Part shown: positions 22,547 through 34,056 of the stretch, piece by piece
How the letters are laid out: each line of letters starts with the position of its first letter
Position numbering within the stretch: the first letter of the stretch is position 1
Assembly: GCA_039090855.1 (NCBI GenBank)
Contig: CM077024.1
Coordinates: 63,821,594 to 63,885,593, forward strand
Origin: Macrothele yani
Lineage: Eukaryota > Arthropoda > Arachnida > Araneae > Macrothelidae
Reading direction: 5' to 3'
Length of the DNA stretch: 64,000 nucleotides
The notes under the pieces: model-generated
Databases searched by the model: none
What the model saw: the letters and a program-made list of their open reading frames with translations, nothing else
Told to the model about the DNA's origin: nothing
Made by a program: the position numbers and the translations under genes

Positions 22547-23394
22547 TAGTTTTACAATTTTAATACTACATCAGGGTGTCTACCAAATTTGGGAAACACA
22601 ATTTCATGAACAGCGGTTGCACTGGCTTTTTTAATGTTTTTGGCAACCCATGCACCAATTTTTTTTTTTTTTGCCAATGTTATAGTGGCTATAAGAGGCG
22701 GTGTGGAAAGCGCCTTGCAAAAGATGATCAGAAATCTAACCCATTCCGCTAGATGGCTTTGCCAATCGTTTCCATCCTTCTCACCCTGTTGAATGGCATA
22801 GAAGGTGGGCTTTCGACGTAACTTTATGTTGTTTATTAAAGTATGATAAACTTCTGCAGGAAGACTATTATCATACACTTATCATAAATAAATATAACAA
22901 TAGGAAATAGTTTAAAAATGTTCAAACTAGACCTGTAAAATTTTTTAATGTTACATAAATCATTTACTATTCTAATTTCACACAGTAGGTGCAGATCCAG
23001 AAAAAACACCACTTGTCTCATACTTTTCTTCCTGCATTTTACAAAATATTCCAAGTATCTGTCATATATATCCTTACCACTTTAACCAAATAAACCAGAC
23101 AAGTGTGCATCCTGATACAAATTAAATAAAACACTTGCATACCTTTTTCATAGAACACCTACATACTTTATATCTGTCTGTAGCTTCAAATTGACATAAT
23201 TCCTTACTCATAAACAATAACTATCAAATGTAGTACAATATTAGCCAATTCAAGTAATTCATATAAACAAAAATAAAGTTCATAAATTACTACCAAAATT
23301 ACTGTAAAATTATAAGAAATTTTGCTATTGTTCAATCATGTTCCTCTACAAACACAAATAATTTAACCAGACCATTATCTCTAAATATAAAATT

Positions 23395-24055
23395 AAATGT
23401 TTGTTTGTATAAAAATCTACAGTTTTCAATTTAGAACCCCCAAATTTGGTATACTATTTCATGGTACTCTAACTTAGACCGTACACGGTTTTGGAAGGGG
23501 TCAGGGTAAAGGAGGCCCCATACAACCATCAAATTAGGTATATGATCTCATGGCACTCTAACTTAGACTGTAGACTGTTTTTGGGGATGGGGTCGAAGCC
23601 AAGGGTCAAGGGGACCCCATACAATTTTTTTGTAAAATCTATGGTTTTCAATTCAGATCCACCAAATTTATCATACATGGTGATCTAACTTGAGTCCGAA
23701 GGCTCTTTGACCCCGGGCTCCGACCCCTTCCAAAAACCATCTACAGTCTAAGAGTACCATGAAATAGTATAACAAATTTGGTGGTACTAAATTGAAAACT
23801 GTAGATTTTACAAAAATTTTGTAGGTAGGAGGGGCTCTTTGACCCCATCCAAAAACCATTTATGGTCTAAGTTAAAGTATTATGAGATAATATACGAAAT
23901 TTGGTGGTTCTAAATTGAAAACTGTAGATTTTTTCAAAATTTTGAATAGGGCCTCTTGACCCCGATTTCTTCCAAAAACCGTGTAGTCTAAGTTAGAGTA
24001 CCACGAGACAGATTACCAAATTCGGTGGTTCTAAATTGAAAACTGTAGATTTGTA
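23395..24055. repeat. Inverted satellite array with ~150-bp units
   Basis: Units contain a line like AAAACTGTAGATTTT, a CCACCAAATTTGGTAT-like line, CATGGTACTCTAACTTAGAC and a GGTTTTTGGAAGGGGTC-like line. From 23395 to about 23690 they run in one orientation and from about 23700 to 24055 in the opposite one, so the array is a large imperfect foldback. Confidence 0.85.
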
Positions 24056-24068
24056 TAGTGGACATATG

Positions 24069-24487
24069 AGCGAACAAACATTAAATTTTATATACATAGA
24101 TTTTGGCAAATTAGGAAAAATTGTTGGAATCGCATCATCTGCCAAACCTGGACGATTGCGTGGTATGAATACATCCTCACTATTTACAATATCAATGAAA
24201 TTCCAAATATGATTGTCAATGAAATGTTTTTCACAAACTGCACTAAATTTATCAAGTGTCTTATCCGCTCTGGGCATTAATTTTTCCCACTGTTTGAAAA
24301 GCGCTTCATTTTTGGATACCCCAAACAGTGACAAACCATTAGTGTATTTTAATATTACACCCTGGCACAAAACAGTGATTTTTTTTTTTTTTTTGTCATA
24401 GTAAACACAACAAAAATTGTTTACATTTGGAATCGTAGTGGAAGAAAAGCCCACTTCTTTGATGATAACGCACTTACTGTAACACAA
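24069..24487 (-). pseudogene. THAP-type zinc-finger domain fragment
   Basis: The minus-strand frame shows a THAP DNA-binding domain: VLCQGVILKYTNGLSLFGVS, FKQWEKLMPRADKTL (the conserved Trp), SAVCEKHFIDNHIW (the C-x2-H pair), and DDAIPTIFPNLP (the AVPTA/AVPTIF box). The second Cys of the N-terminal pair is uncertain, and the protein runs straight into the satellite array after residue 130. It sits in a transposon-like unit, so it is probably a transposase N-terminus rather than a host THAP gene. A frame this open could still be an exon. Confidence 0.72.
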
Positions 24488-25008
24488 TCTCGTGAGACGG
24501 AGAGGTTGGAAACAACCGTCAGCGACACCTACACATGGGATTAATTTACTGACCGTTTCCTCTGCTGAAGCATTACGGCGCCTTTCACACTGCCCCTTAT
24601 ATAGCCACTATACCAAAGTGTTATGAACAGTACAAAATGGTAATTGCCAAAACTTTTTTTCTATCGCAAATTGTGAAGAATGAGATCGGCTGTACAACTC
24701 CTGTACATATAACCTATACGGGCTGCGGTATATGCAAATGTACACACACATATGTATTAAAGAGGGGGAACACTATGCTCCATTTTTTTTTTTGTACAGA
24801 AAAAATACCCCTGCTTCACTTAAAAGTAAGTTGAAATATTCACTATTTTGCTACAATATTTCATTACATGCCCTTAACATTTATACTTGTAAATGTCCTG
24901 ACTCAAGTAAAATAATGTAAATTGCTATACTGATCTCTTTATCAGTTTCTTGTGGAGGAGAACCCCCCCCCTTTTGACACTTAAATTGTAAGATGCATTG
25001 TTTCATAT

Positions 25009-25043
25009 GTGGTCTGTGCATGGAGAATCAATGCACAGACCAC
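25009..25043. other. Perfect 13-bp hairpin
   Basis: GTGGTCTGTGCAT (25009-25021) and its exact reverse complement (25031-25043) are separated by 9 bases. It lies close to the right end of the THAP-bearing element. Confidence 0.9.
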
Positions 25044-25159
25044 ACAGACCTCAAATGTTTGCCAGAAAATGCACAATTACTAAAAATAAAATTTATGACA
25101 CCAAGGCAAAATTTGTGACTTTTTCTCGACTTTCATGACCAGTAAACACCCTGCACATG

Positions 25160-26465
25160 TTCACACTATTTCTTTTAGAACCCTTAATGAGTGAGCTATG
25201 CCTTCATTTTACACTGAAAAAGACTCAGCTGTTTCCATGAATGAAGTGTTAAATAGGGTATATCCAGGTTTGAACAGGATTATTGCTCCACTGTTTCACA
25301 AAAATAGCAACTGGGGAAAAAAAAACCGCCATTTAAGTTCTACACTTTCCAGAAATACTTTTTTCATAAGGATGCTAGAAGAGAGAGAGAGACAGACAGA
25401 GAATTATCTGGAATAATAAATGTTTGGAAACATGACAGGTGTTAAATTTAACCTGCTGCTTTGGAGAAGGCAAAACTGATAAAAACACACTGAAATTAAT
25501 TAGTTATAAACACCATTTGCATAGTATATGGAAGTCTCTTGATAGACACTGCATTTGGTGCAGCAGATTACAAACCAATGGTAGGCAACCTGTTTGCTGC
25601 ACACTAATGATGCAACATCAACAAATTAGTGATGGAGATGCAGTTTTTTCCATAGGATAATCTTGTAACAAACTTCATAAAGGCAGGGAATGTTGTTAAA
25701 TTAACAATTTTTGTAATGCATTTATTTGCTTTGCTTTTCATCTGTGCACATATGATGTGTGTCAATGGCCTTGGCAAGAAATCATAATTAATTACCATTT
25801 TCTGGACAATACATGATCTTTTACAGTTAATCATTTATTTGCATTTAACCTGCATTTCAGTACAGGCTGATCCTGATTCAGACGAGGTGTGCGTTTACAC
25901 TGTAGGCCCACATATGGAGGAGGCACAGTTGCACTGTAGCTGTGGATACCCTTCTCTGTGCTCCCTCATCGCAGAACATGGTCAGCTGTACCAAGCATGC
26001 CTATTCTTTCGCACAATATGAAAAAGCTGATTATCTGCCAGAGCATTAGCTGTGACCATCCAACAAACACATGCCCTTTAAGTGTTGCACCTCCTTCCAT
26101 TCCACTTGTGCCACACATAAATACTGCAACCTGTGAACAGCTGACAAAGTTAATTGTTCCCAGATACAACACCTTGCTCTGTATTGGGTGATGTCCTTTT
26201 CCAGAAGGGAGGGGTTACAAACCTTGTCCCTTACCCATTACAACCACCATTTCAGCTCCCACTGATACTGCACACATGTCTTCGACCCATGTGCACTGCC
26301 ACAAGAAACCATCCAAATATCAGACAGGAAGGAGGGGAGGGTCGATAATGTTTTGCTCCAACTGTGTATATTACTATTGCAAAACTCCACCAACTATGCC
26401 TTTCTCTGCCTCCTGTTAGTTTTTCTCTAAATACTTTGGAATTTAATATTATTTATGTGGGCCCC
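25160..26465. other. Unassigned, weak exon-like ORF at 25839-26021
   Basis: The plus-strand frame at 25839-26021 follows a CATTTCAG acceptor-like site and reads DPDSDEVCVYTVGPHMEEAQ, with several Cys after it. No family was recognised and no donor was defined. Otherwise no gene or element end is seen. Confidence 0.25.
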
Positions 26466-26469
26466 TATA

Positions 26470-27626
26470 CACTGAAAAGCAATTGAATTACAGACAGCTG
26501 GCATTATGCAAATGTGGCACTGTGGGTGGCCATGTAAACGGGAACTACATGATGTATGCAGCGATCCGACAATATAAGGAGTGATGCGACGGGAATCAGC
26601 AAGAGTCGGACGCAGTATTAGTAAGACGAAGGATCTAAGCGCATTTGATTGTGGGCAAATTGTCGGGGCCCGACGAATGGGTAACTCCATCTCGGAAGTC
26701 GTGCAGGCACTGGGATTTTCACGAGCCACCGTGTCACGGGTGCACCACGAGTACATCGAATCCGGTAAAGCCATCCCTGCAAGGACCAACTGCCGTGGAC
26801 AATAGCGTGTTGATGAGCGGGGTCATCGTCGGTTAGCTCACATTGTAACAGCGTATAGACGGGCCACAGTGCAAGAAGCCACACCATCCAGAACCATCCC
26901 CTCGCTATGGGATACAGAAGCCATCGTTTCACGAGGGTACCGCTGCTGACCACACATCACAGGGTGCAAAGATTAGCATGGATGCGGGAACATCGCCGCT
27001 GGACCCTAGACATGTGGGAAAATGTTGCCTGGACTGATGAGTCGAGATTTACGTTGGTACATGCAGATGGCAGGATACGAGTACGGCGCAAACCACATGA
27101 AGCGATGGATCCTTCTTGCCAGCAAGGTACTCTTCAAGCTGATGGGGGTGGCATTCTCGTCTGGGGACTGTTTACATGGACTGATATGGGACCCCTGGTA
27201 CGTGTGACATCGTCCCTCACAGGTCAATGTTACCGGGATATCCTGGACGACCACTTGCTCTCGTTTGTGCGTCTTCAACATCCCACTGGGGACCTCATCC
27301 TGCAACAAGACAATGCACCGTGCCATCGCTCCCGAATTGTATCCGAATGGTTGGATGAACACTCCACCGACGTGACCTCATTTCCTTGGCCGGCTAGGTC
27401 ACCTGACCTCAATCCCATCGAGAGAGATGCTCGAGGCTCTGACCCCCCCAGCATCAAATCTTCGTGAACTGTGAGAGCTTGTTCAGGGGTCGTGGATCCA
27501 TATGGCTTCCCAACACTTCCAGTGTCTTGTCGAGTCCATGCAGAGACGAACCGCTGCCGTCATCAGGGCAAAAGGGGGTGCTACACGTTACTAGACAGGT
27601 ATCTCTAATTCAATTGCTCTTCAGTG
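26470..27626 (+). mobile_element. Tc1-like element with DD36E spacing
   Basis: The left end CACTGAAAAGCAATTGAATTA and the right end, reverse complemented, CACTGAAGAGCAATTGAATTA are flanked by TA (26468-26469 and 27627-27628). Length 1157 bp, short for the family. Encodes the transposase remnant described separately. Confidence 0.92.
26581..27467 (+). pseudogene. Tc1-like transposase, DD36E
   Basis: N-terminal frame (26581-26805): LSAFDCGQIVGARRMGNSIS, then FSRATVSRVHHEY (helix-turn-helix), then a stop near 26803. Catalytic frame (26907-27467): NVAWTDESRFTLVHADGRIR (Asp 1), GGGILVWGLF, LILQQDNAPCHRS (Asp 2), FPWPARSPDLNPIE (Glu). Counting residues between Asp 2 and Glu gives 36, the spacing of the DD36E (Incomer-type) group rather than 34. 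The C-terminal tail is shifted after the Glu. Confidence 0.85.
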
Positions 27627-28039
27627 TAGTGCAGCGGTACGAAAATGGGGAAAAATATGTTCAAAACACATTACAGTTCTTTTCGGATCACTAAAATCTA
27701 AGGAAAATAGTAAATCTAATGGTTATTAAACTTTTGACAAAAAAGAATGAAAAAAAATAGCAACCATGAATTCCCTTAGTGCAGGAAAACAGTAACAAGG
27801 GGAGGTTGGTAAAATTTCCATGTTCCGAAATTGGGAGAAAATAGCAAATCTGTTTATATATAGATTAAGCTATCTATATAATGCCAACCTCTAAAAGTAG
27901 TTTTCAGTAACCAACATGTTCATTTTTCAGTCATTTTCAGTAACACTTTTTTTTCAGTAATTTTCAGTAATCCAGTCTACAGCGGCAAATTTGGGTATTT
28001 AACACTGCAACAAATTTTAATCTGTCAGAACTATTAACA

Positions 28040-28062
28040 AAATAATAATAATAATAATAATA
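28040..28062. repeat. (AAT)n microsatellite
   Basis: A short run of AAT triplets. The homologous run is at 45206-45222 in copy H, so it predates the two insertions. Confidence 0.85.
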
Positions 28063-28222
28063 CAATAAAAAATAATTTGCTAGTGGGAAAATTTAAAATA
28101 CTGTCTACCAGGAAAATATAATAAATTACCTCCAGACATGAAGAAAAATTATTCCTTGGAATGTTGCTAAATTATTATGATAAACTGGCTGTAGTTGCCA
28201 TTTTGGCCTTCCTTAGTTCAAT

Positions 28223-29636
28223 TTACAAAAACTTCTTCTGATAGCATAGTTCACTGTGTGCAATGCTGTTAATTTTTTCCACTAATAAAGAAGACAGCAC
28301 ATGAGTACTTAAATTAGGTCTGAATTCATTCATGGTTTTTTTCACAATACTGAAAATTCTTTCTGTACTTGCATTGCTATGAGGGACCATTAAAATCATT
28401 TTCATAATTTTGCTTAATGATTCATACTTTAACTGGCCACTTTCATTTTTCATTAAAGAAATTCTGTGCCACACTTCATCCATTCTCCCAGAAATAACAG
28501 CACAGTTAAAATTTTCAAACTGGTAGTGAGTAAATACAGATTCCACCTTGTCAGATTCTTCTGGTTTTAAAACTGGAAACAGGGAACACATATATTGGAC
28601 TGATGCAAAAGAAACATTTTGCCTTAATGCTACATCTGCAATTTCAGCATGACTCAGAAATTCATCATTAAGTGGAAATTTTCTTAAAATGTAATTGCAG
28701 CCTGCCTTGTAAAATTCCCTTACCTCAGAATAAAAAGTAGCCACTGTGTCTTCACTCAGATCTGCAGTTGTGCCTACATAAGATCTCGCTTTTGACCCAA
28801 TTACGAGATCAGTTTTCTTTTTGATTTCTCCTTCTTTCAAAATTTCCATCTGCAAGAGATGTTGCTGTCACATCAAATGCCGATGGCTTGATAAATTGTA
28901 CAAGCAATTCAGATAACAGACTATGAAGTTTTCTTTTTAATACATGCACAAGCGGAGCTTCCTGCTGCAAGAACATGTGAACAGATGTAAACAAAGGAAG
29001 AGTAGCAGATAAAAAAAGACAATAAAGTTTAGATGAAGGATTTCCAATCATACTTGCAAGGTTCTTATACTGTGAATTAGCTTCTTCATTGTCACTAAAA
29101 TAATGTTCTAGAGCCTCTCGATGTTCTAAAATTCTGTCAATGGATTCCAAAAGTGATAACCAGCGAGTATTGACATGCTCTAGAATTTTGTGTGGTTTAG
29201 TACCACAAACAGCTTGACTCAGTTTTAGATTGTGTTTCCTCTTTAAACTTTTCTCCAAAAAAAAAAAAAACCAACTGTATCAGAAACTGCTCAACATTAA
29301 ATCCTTTCAGTTAAGTAGCAGATTTCTGTGCAGCTAAATTCACTAAATGGCATGAACATCGCTGCACTGTGATTGCAAGCTGAACCTTCTTTATGTGAGA
29401 AACAACACCTTTTACTTTACCTATGATAGTGTTAAAACGTTGAATATTCCTTCACCTGTATTATTACTTGATTCAACCAATGATAACAAAACAGTTGAAC
29501 TTTTCCCTATTTTTTCGTCAAAATATGTTATTGTAATGGGATACAGTTTATTTGCTTGAGCATCATTACTTCCGTCTGTAGATAAAGAAAAAAGATTTTT
29601 TTTTAACTTCAGATACGATGTTATTTGTAGAAACAC
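28223..29636 (-). pseudogene. hAT transposase, copy G
   Basis: From high to low coordinates: FSLSTDGSNDAQANKLYPIT (first catalytic Asp), IGKSSTVLLSLVESSNNTGE, a ~60-bp deletion that removes the CDNANTMIGQ region (second Asp) kept in copy H, a shift, EHVNTRWLSLLESIDRILEH, LASMIGNPSSKLY, VHVLKRKLHSLLSE, a shift, FYSEVREFYKAGCNYILRKF, and finally LMVPHSNASTERIFSIVKKT (dimerisation signature). It ends at the TAA below 28223. Three frames are needed, so it is not functional, though most of the C-terminal 210 residues are uninterrupted. Confidence 0.9.
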
Positions 29637-29749
29637 TGGCCATGTGCTGAATTAGTGCAGTAGCCTTGGTTCTTCCACACGAATACTTTTTTGCGATCGC
29701 TGAATCGGGAAACATGGCTTGAAATAACGGTTTTTCAAGCCTTCAGTTT

Positions 29750-29960
29750 TCAGAAATTTATCCAACATTTTCAAGCTGAAATACAAATATTTATGGAATA
29801 AAATGATATCTAACAATACTGGGTAGAGGAAACATTGCGAGAAAAAAAAATTACGATTACCAGAGAAATCTTACCTCCGTCTACTTTCCGTTTTCGAAGG
29901 ATGAAATTCCGTTCTCCGACGGAGAAAGCGATCACCAACCCCCTCCCCTACTTATGTAAC
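29750..29960. repeat. Dispersed module in copy G
   Basis: A clear unit with AGCTGAAATACAAATATTTA, TGGAATAAAATGATAT, AACAATACTGGGTAGAGGAA, CATTGCGAG, a purine run, ACGATTACC, CTTTCCGTTTTCGAAGG and CCGACGG. It occupies the 5' region of the transposase gene. Confidence 0.75.
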
Positions 29961-31081
29961 AGCAACCAAAAATCCGTAAAATTACGGAAAATCCGTACTA
30001 GTTAGCATCTATGTATCTATATAAGAGGTCACTTAAAAAAAATATGCATCCCTGTGCTTTGGCAGTCATCACGAACTGTTGTTACATTACACTACTTCAA
30101 AATTGCCCCCTAGCCTTACAGAAAAAAACCTGAGAATGCAATCAAAACATGCAAATTATCTTGCTTTAACAGTTTCACTCCAAAAGAAAATTATTACTGC
30201 AGCTAACTGTCAACGAATTTTTTCCTTTACAGAAATATTAAAAGTTTATTTTCCATAATTGTGTGGACATGTTCGTAATGAAAAAAAAAAAAGTGATATT
30301 TAATAAATCCATGGATTGGAATCTCTGCCTTTCACATACAGTATGTTAGGCATTAAATACATAACAATATTATTCACATTGCACTGCATCATATTTACAC
30401 CTATTCCACACATACTTTTCACAACAATTCTCTTGGCGATTCCCCCACAACTGCATAGTTTTTTTTTTTTTTTGCTCATGTGCCTTGTGTAGTCTGCTAA
30501 GGTTTTTTTTTATAATGCTCAGCAATTTGCAAGTAAACCACCTACACTATGACATTCAGAATCTGGTTCATGTATGCATAAACTGATTGCATTCCCAACA
30601 TGTATGACGTACTTGATAGGAATTTTGCAAATCTGTGAAGGGTCAGAAAACAGACCCACATTTTCCAGAAAGACTCTTGAAGATACACTTTGCTAAAAAT
30701 CTATTTAATGCAGGACAGAAGTTTCAGTTTTAAGAGAACTTTCCATATCAGGAAACATTGAAGATGTATTAGGTATACATATAAGTTTTAAAGCGTTTTT
30801 TGTGCGATGTATCCTGCTAATTTACATACCCGACATTCCCACAGTGTTGTTGTCATGTGACCGTAACTGTCCCAGAGTATAAAATGTGACACAGAAGTTT
30901 GCCCAACAGTCAAAAGCACTTGCACATCGGTAGGTGAAAGATAGCAAGTGATATTGCATTTATTCGACGCTGCATTTGTTACGAATTTCATCAAGGAAAA
31001 AGTGCTGCAAAAGCATGTGCATTGATCTGTTCTGTTCTGGGGGAGAATATTGTATCGAAAAGCACGTGCAAGTTTTGGTTT

Positions 31082-34056
31082 CAGGGTTCGTACACTTTTG
31101 GGGGAAAAAAATTCAAGGACTTTCCAGGCCTTTTATAGGACATATAAAAAAAAAAAATCCAGGATGATTATTACGCTTTACAGTATCATGTTCAAATTAT
31201 TTTTTTAAAGTAATTTCAGTTTTAAGTAATAAAAATTATGAAAGATGCAAATGGATGAATGTGCTTTATGCAAATGGATCAAGTTTATCAAGCACAAGAT
31301 CGTAAAGAATAAAGTCTGTTCTTATGCCCTGACCTTTGAATTCAAGTTGGACCATTTTCTACAAGGGTAGGTTTCTCCTCCCTGATAACATACCAAAACT
31401 TTGTTGCAATCAAACAGATTTTATGTGAGTTAACATTCCTAAGCTTGGAGAACGAATACTGCTCTTATGTCTTGGCCTTTAAATTTAATTTCGACCTTTT
31501 CCAACAGGGTAGGTTTCCAGGTTGTACCCAACAGCATACTAAAATTTCGCCGAAATTCAACCGCTTTCATGCGAATTATCGTACAGACAAACCCAAAGCA
31601 TAAACGTTTCTGCAACCATAGTTCGAAAGTGTTAGTAATTTCGAAAATAAAAGCATAACGAACAGCGCGAAAACTAGCTCATAAATAGAATATTTGAAAC
31701 TACAGTATCCACTCTCAATTATTAGGGATGGTAGAGGGGAAGGGAATAGGACTGTTTAAAATTAGCATGTTTTCGTTGCGCTAGGCGCTTAAGCACGGCT
31801 GAATTCTTTCAGATATCCCCAATGTTCAAATGATTGAAATGTGCTGATGTTCATGGAATGAAATGGTTGATCAGCTATGATGACTGCATAAAAGTTTTTT
31901 TTTGGGGGGGGGTAGGCTTTTTTTTCTTTTTTAGTTTATGCAACATTTTACATCACTTCAGTATTTATCCTGTCATCATCAACAATCGCAATGCAACTAC
32001 CGCTTACGATCGCGGATATCAGCAACCGAAAATCTGCCATATCACTAAGTGATACAACACATCCTGTTACAGTGTATTGTAATTGAAAAAAAAAAAAAAG
32101 GATGTGGAAAAAAAACCTTTCAGAAATTAAGATCAAGCATGCGTTTCAAAAATCCGTTTTCCTTTATAACGTTTAAAAACATGTTTTTGCTTTTTTACCT
32201 GTAGTGTATAATAAAAAAACTATGTTGATTTTTTTTTTATGGAATCAGACGTCCGTATGTCTGATTGTCTTCATCTGAGTTCACACGTTAGCTACTGTGT
32301 ACAAGTAGACCTATTTTTCCAGCTCAAAAATATGTAGTTTTGTATATATTCACAGTATAAGTCATTCCTTATTCCCACAGAACTGAATTCAGCATATGCA
32401 AAATGAAGAACATCAAGACACGCCCAACACCATGTTTCTGATTGTCTGCTGTTTATATTCAAGAAATGCAAACATGGATCAATGGTGAATGCAGCAACTA
32501 TGATTTTTATTTATTACCAAGAAAAAAAAAAAAAAAAAAAGAGCCGCGAAAGCTGTAAAGGATAGTTCTCTCACCCCCCCCCTGCACAAAAACATTTTGA
32601 TTAAGATCAAACAGCAGGACGCCGCCTCCACGCACACTCACAACCCTTGGAATGACCTGATGGAATGGCTTCTTTTCATTTGGCACATCGCCATAAATCA
32701 CCACCTGCAGCTCATTGAACTGTGTCAAGTTGCACCCTTCCTCCTTCACCCTAACTGTAAAAAAAAAAAAAAAAAATGCTCCCCAATTTTCGACAAAATT
32801 ACCAAATTTACGTCATGATGTTGCAATTTAATAAAATACATTTGTTGTTTTTTCTGTTGAATATTGCTTAAATCCATTGAAAACTTTTTATTTATAGATG
32901 ATTTTTTTATTAAAACAGTAACTCAAGACGTCTGAATAAAAATGTATGTTTGTAATTCAAATAGAGTCCATATCATCACAGAAAAAAATTCAAGGATAAC
33001 TCTGTTTAAATAAACCATGGCATCTAAAAAAAATAATTCACTTGCTTTTCCCGTAATTTATAATTACTGTTTCTTTTTTTCAATCCGATTATGCAACGGA
33101 ATATTTTTTTTTTCATCTGCTAAAGTTCCTAACGGAATTTGGCGAAATTTGCACTAGAACTTTATTGTGATGTATCTTAACCACTGTAAAAATTTTACTG
33201 GGTTATTTTCAAAATTCGGAAAAATGGATTTCTGAAAAATTTCTCCTAGTCCTTTTGAGCTGGGGAAGTGATAAACAGGTGTTTGCTTTCTTCCCAACCA
33301 AGGGCTTCAGATCAGCGCTCCCAGCTGTCAATCAACTGTTGCTATGGTAACACCCTTTCTGCTGGAGGCTCACTCTGTCCAAAGAGGCACACATACTTGT
33401 CCATAATAAAAATTACCAATGCTAACTTTTAAAGCGATTCATTTGGAATTTTGGAAGTGAGCATCTGAAATCCAATTACAGTGAATGTAAAAATTTCAGC
33501 CACTTTCGTGAAAAATTCGCAAAGATAGTTTTCTTATTTTTTATCATAAGTAGAGGAAGTCTCTTGAGGGGAGGGAGGGTGGCATGCATATAAACAAGAA
33601 GAAGATGAATGTGTTGTTCAGGCATACTCCTCACTAGTGGATGCCAGCTGACTTGGTACATACGCGACCCCCTGCAAATGCTAAATGCCTCTTCTTTCCC
33701 CTTCCGTTCTCAGTTGTCCGATGGACATAAAGCCACTCTTCGACCTACTAGTAATCATCCAATTTTATTGCACTGGAAGTAGTGCTTCACCCCCCCCAGC
33801 CAAATTAGGAATTGGTGGACATCGGAAACCGTTGCCTGCGGTTTCTTTGAGAACAGAGGAAAGGAACTTTAAAAAATGAAGGAGTAACAGTAACACGATT
33901 TCCTAGAAGGGCATTTTTTTAAGCACTAATTTCAAATTTCAAGGCTTTTCAAGACAGCATTAAAAAACACAGTTTTTCCAGGATATTCCAGGCCTTGAAA
34001 ACATAATCATGATTTTCCAGGACTTTCCAGGTTTTCAAGCACGCGTGCGCACCCTG
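31082..34056. mobile_element. CAGGGTTCGTACAC-end element, 5-bp TSD GGTTT
   Basis: The left end CAGGGTTCGTACACTTTTGG and the right end, reverse complemented, CAGGGTGCGCACGCGTGCTT are inverted, each followed by AAGGACTTTCCAGG-like subterminal motifs. It is flanked by GGTTT (31077-31081 and 34057-34061). Removing one copy restores the mariner frame, so the duplication is 5 bp. The interior has no readable transposase. A divergent direct repeat of ~140 bp lies at 31320-31600 (lines with TTATGYCYTGRCCTTT and AGGGTAGGTTTC). Probably a non-autonomous hAT-related element. Confidence 0.82.
33338..33351. promoter_or_regulatory. RFX X-box-like palindrome
   Basis: GTTGCTATGGTAAC is a near-consensus X-box (two GTTGCY half-sites in inverted orientation). 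It sits inside a transposon in the host intron. A motif match only; function is unknown. Confidence 0.35.

Larger units (their letters stand above)
22572..25153. mobile_element. THAP-bearing element with CAGGGTGT ends
   Basis: The left end CAGGGTGTCTACCAAATTTG and the right end, reverse complemented, CAGGGTGTTTACTGGTCATG are inverted. The flanks are TACAT and CACAT, a possible 5-bp duplication with one change. It contains an unrecognised minus-strand ORF remnant (about 22595-22878, ..GNDWQSHLAEWVRFL..), a large palindromic satellite (23395-24055) and a THAP domain fragment. Related ends occur in the element at 31082-34056, which has a clean 5-bp duplication. Confidence 0.65.
27877..30013 (-). 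mobile_element. hAT copy G, 6-bp TSD TATCTA
   Basis: The left end is TATAATGCCAACCTC (27877); the right end, reverse complemented, is CATAGATGCTAACTAG. It is flanked by TATCTA (27871-27876 and 30014-30019). Contents and order match copy H (45048-47966): ends, C-terminus to N-terminus of the transposase on the minus strand, then the dispersed module and a CCGTAAAATTACGG palindrome (29974-29987). Confidence 0.87.

Noticed and set aside
24540..24610. Promoter with TATA-like TTATATAG upstream of the THAP piece
   Set aside because: The motif is on the strand opposite the THAP reading frame and AT-rich DNA makes such matches common.
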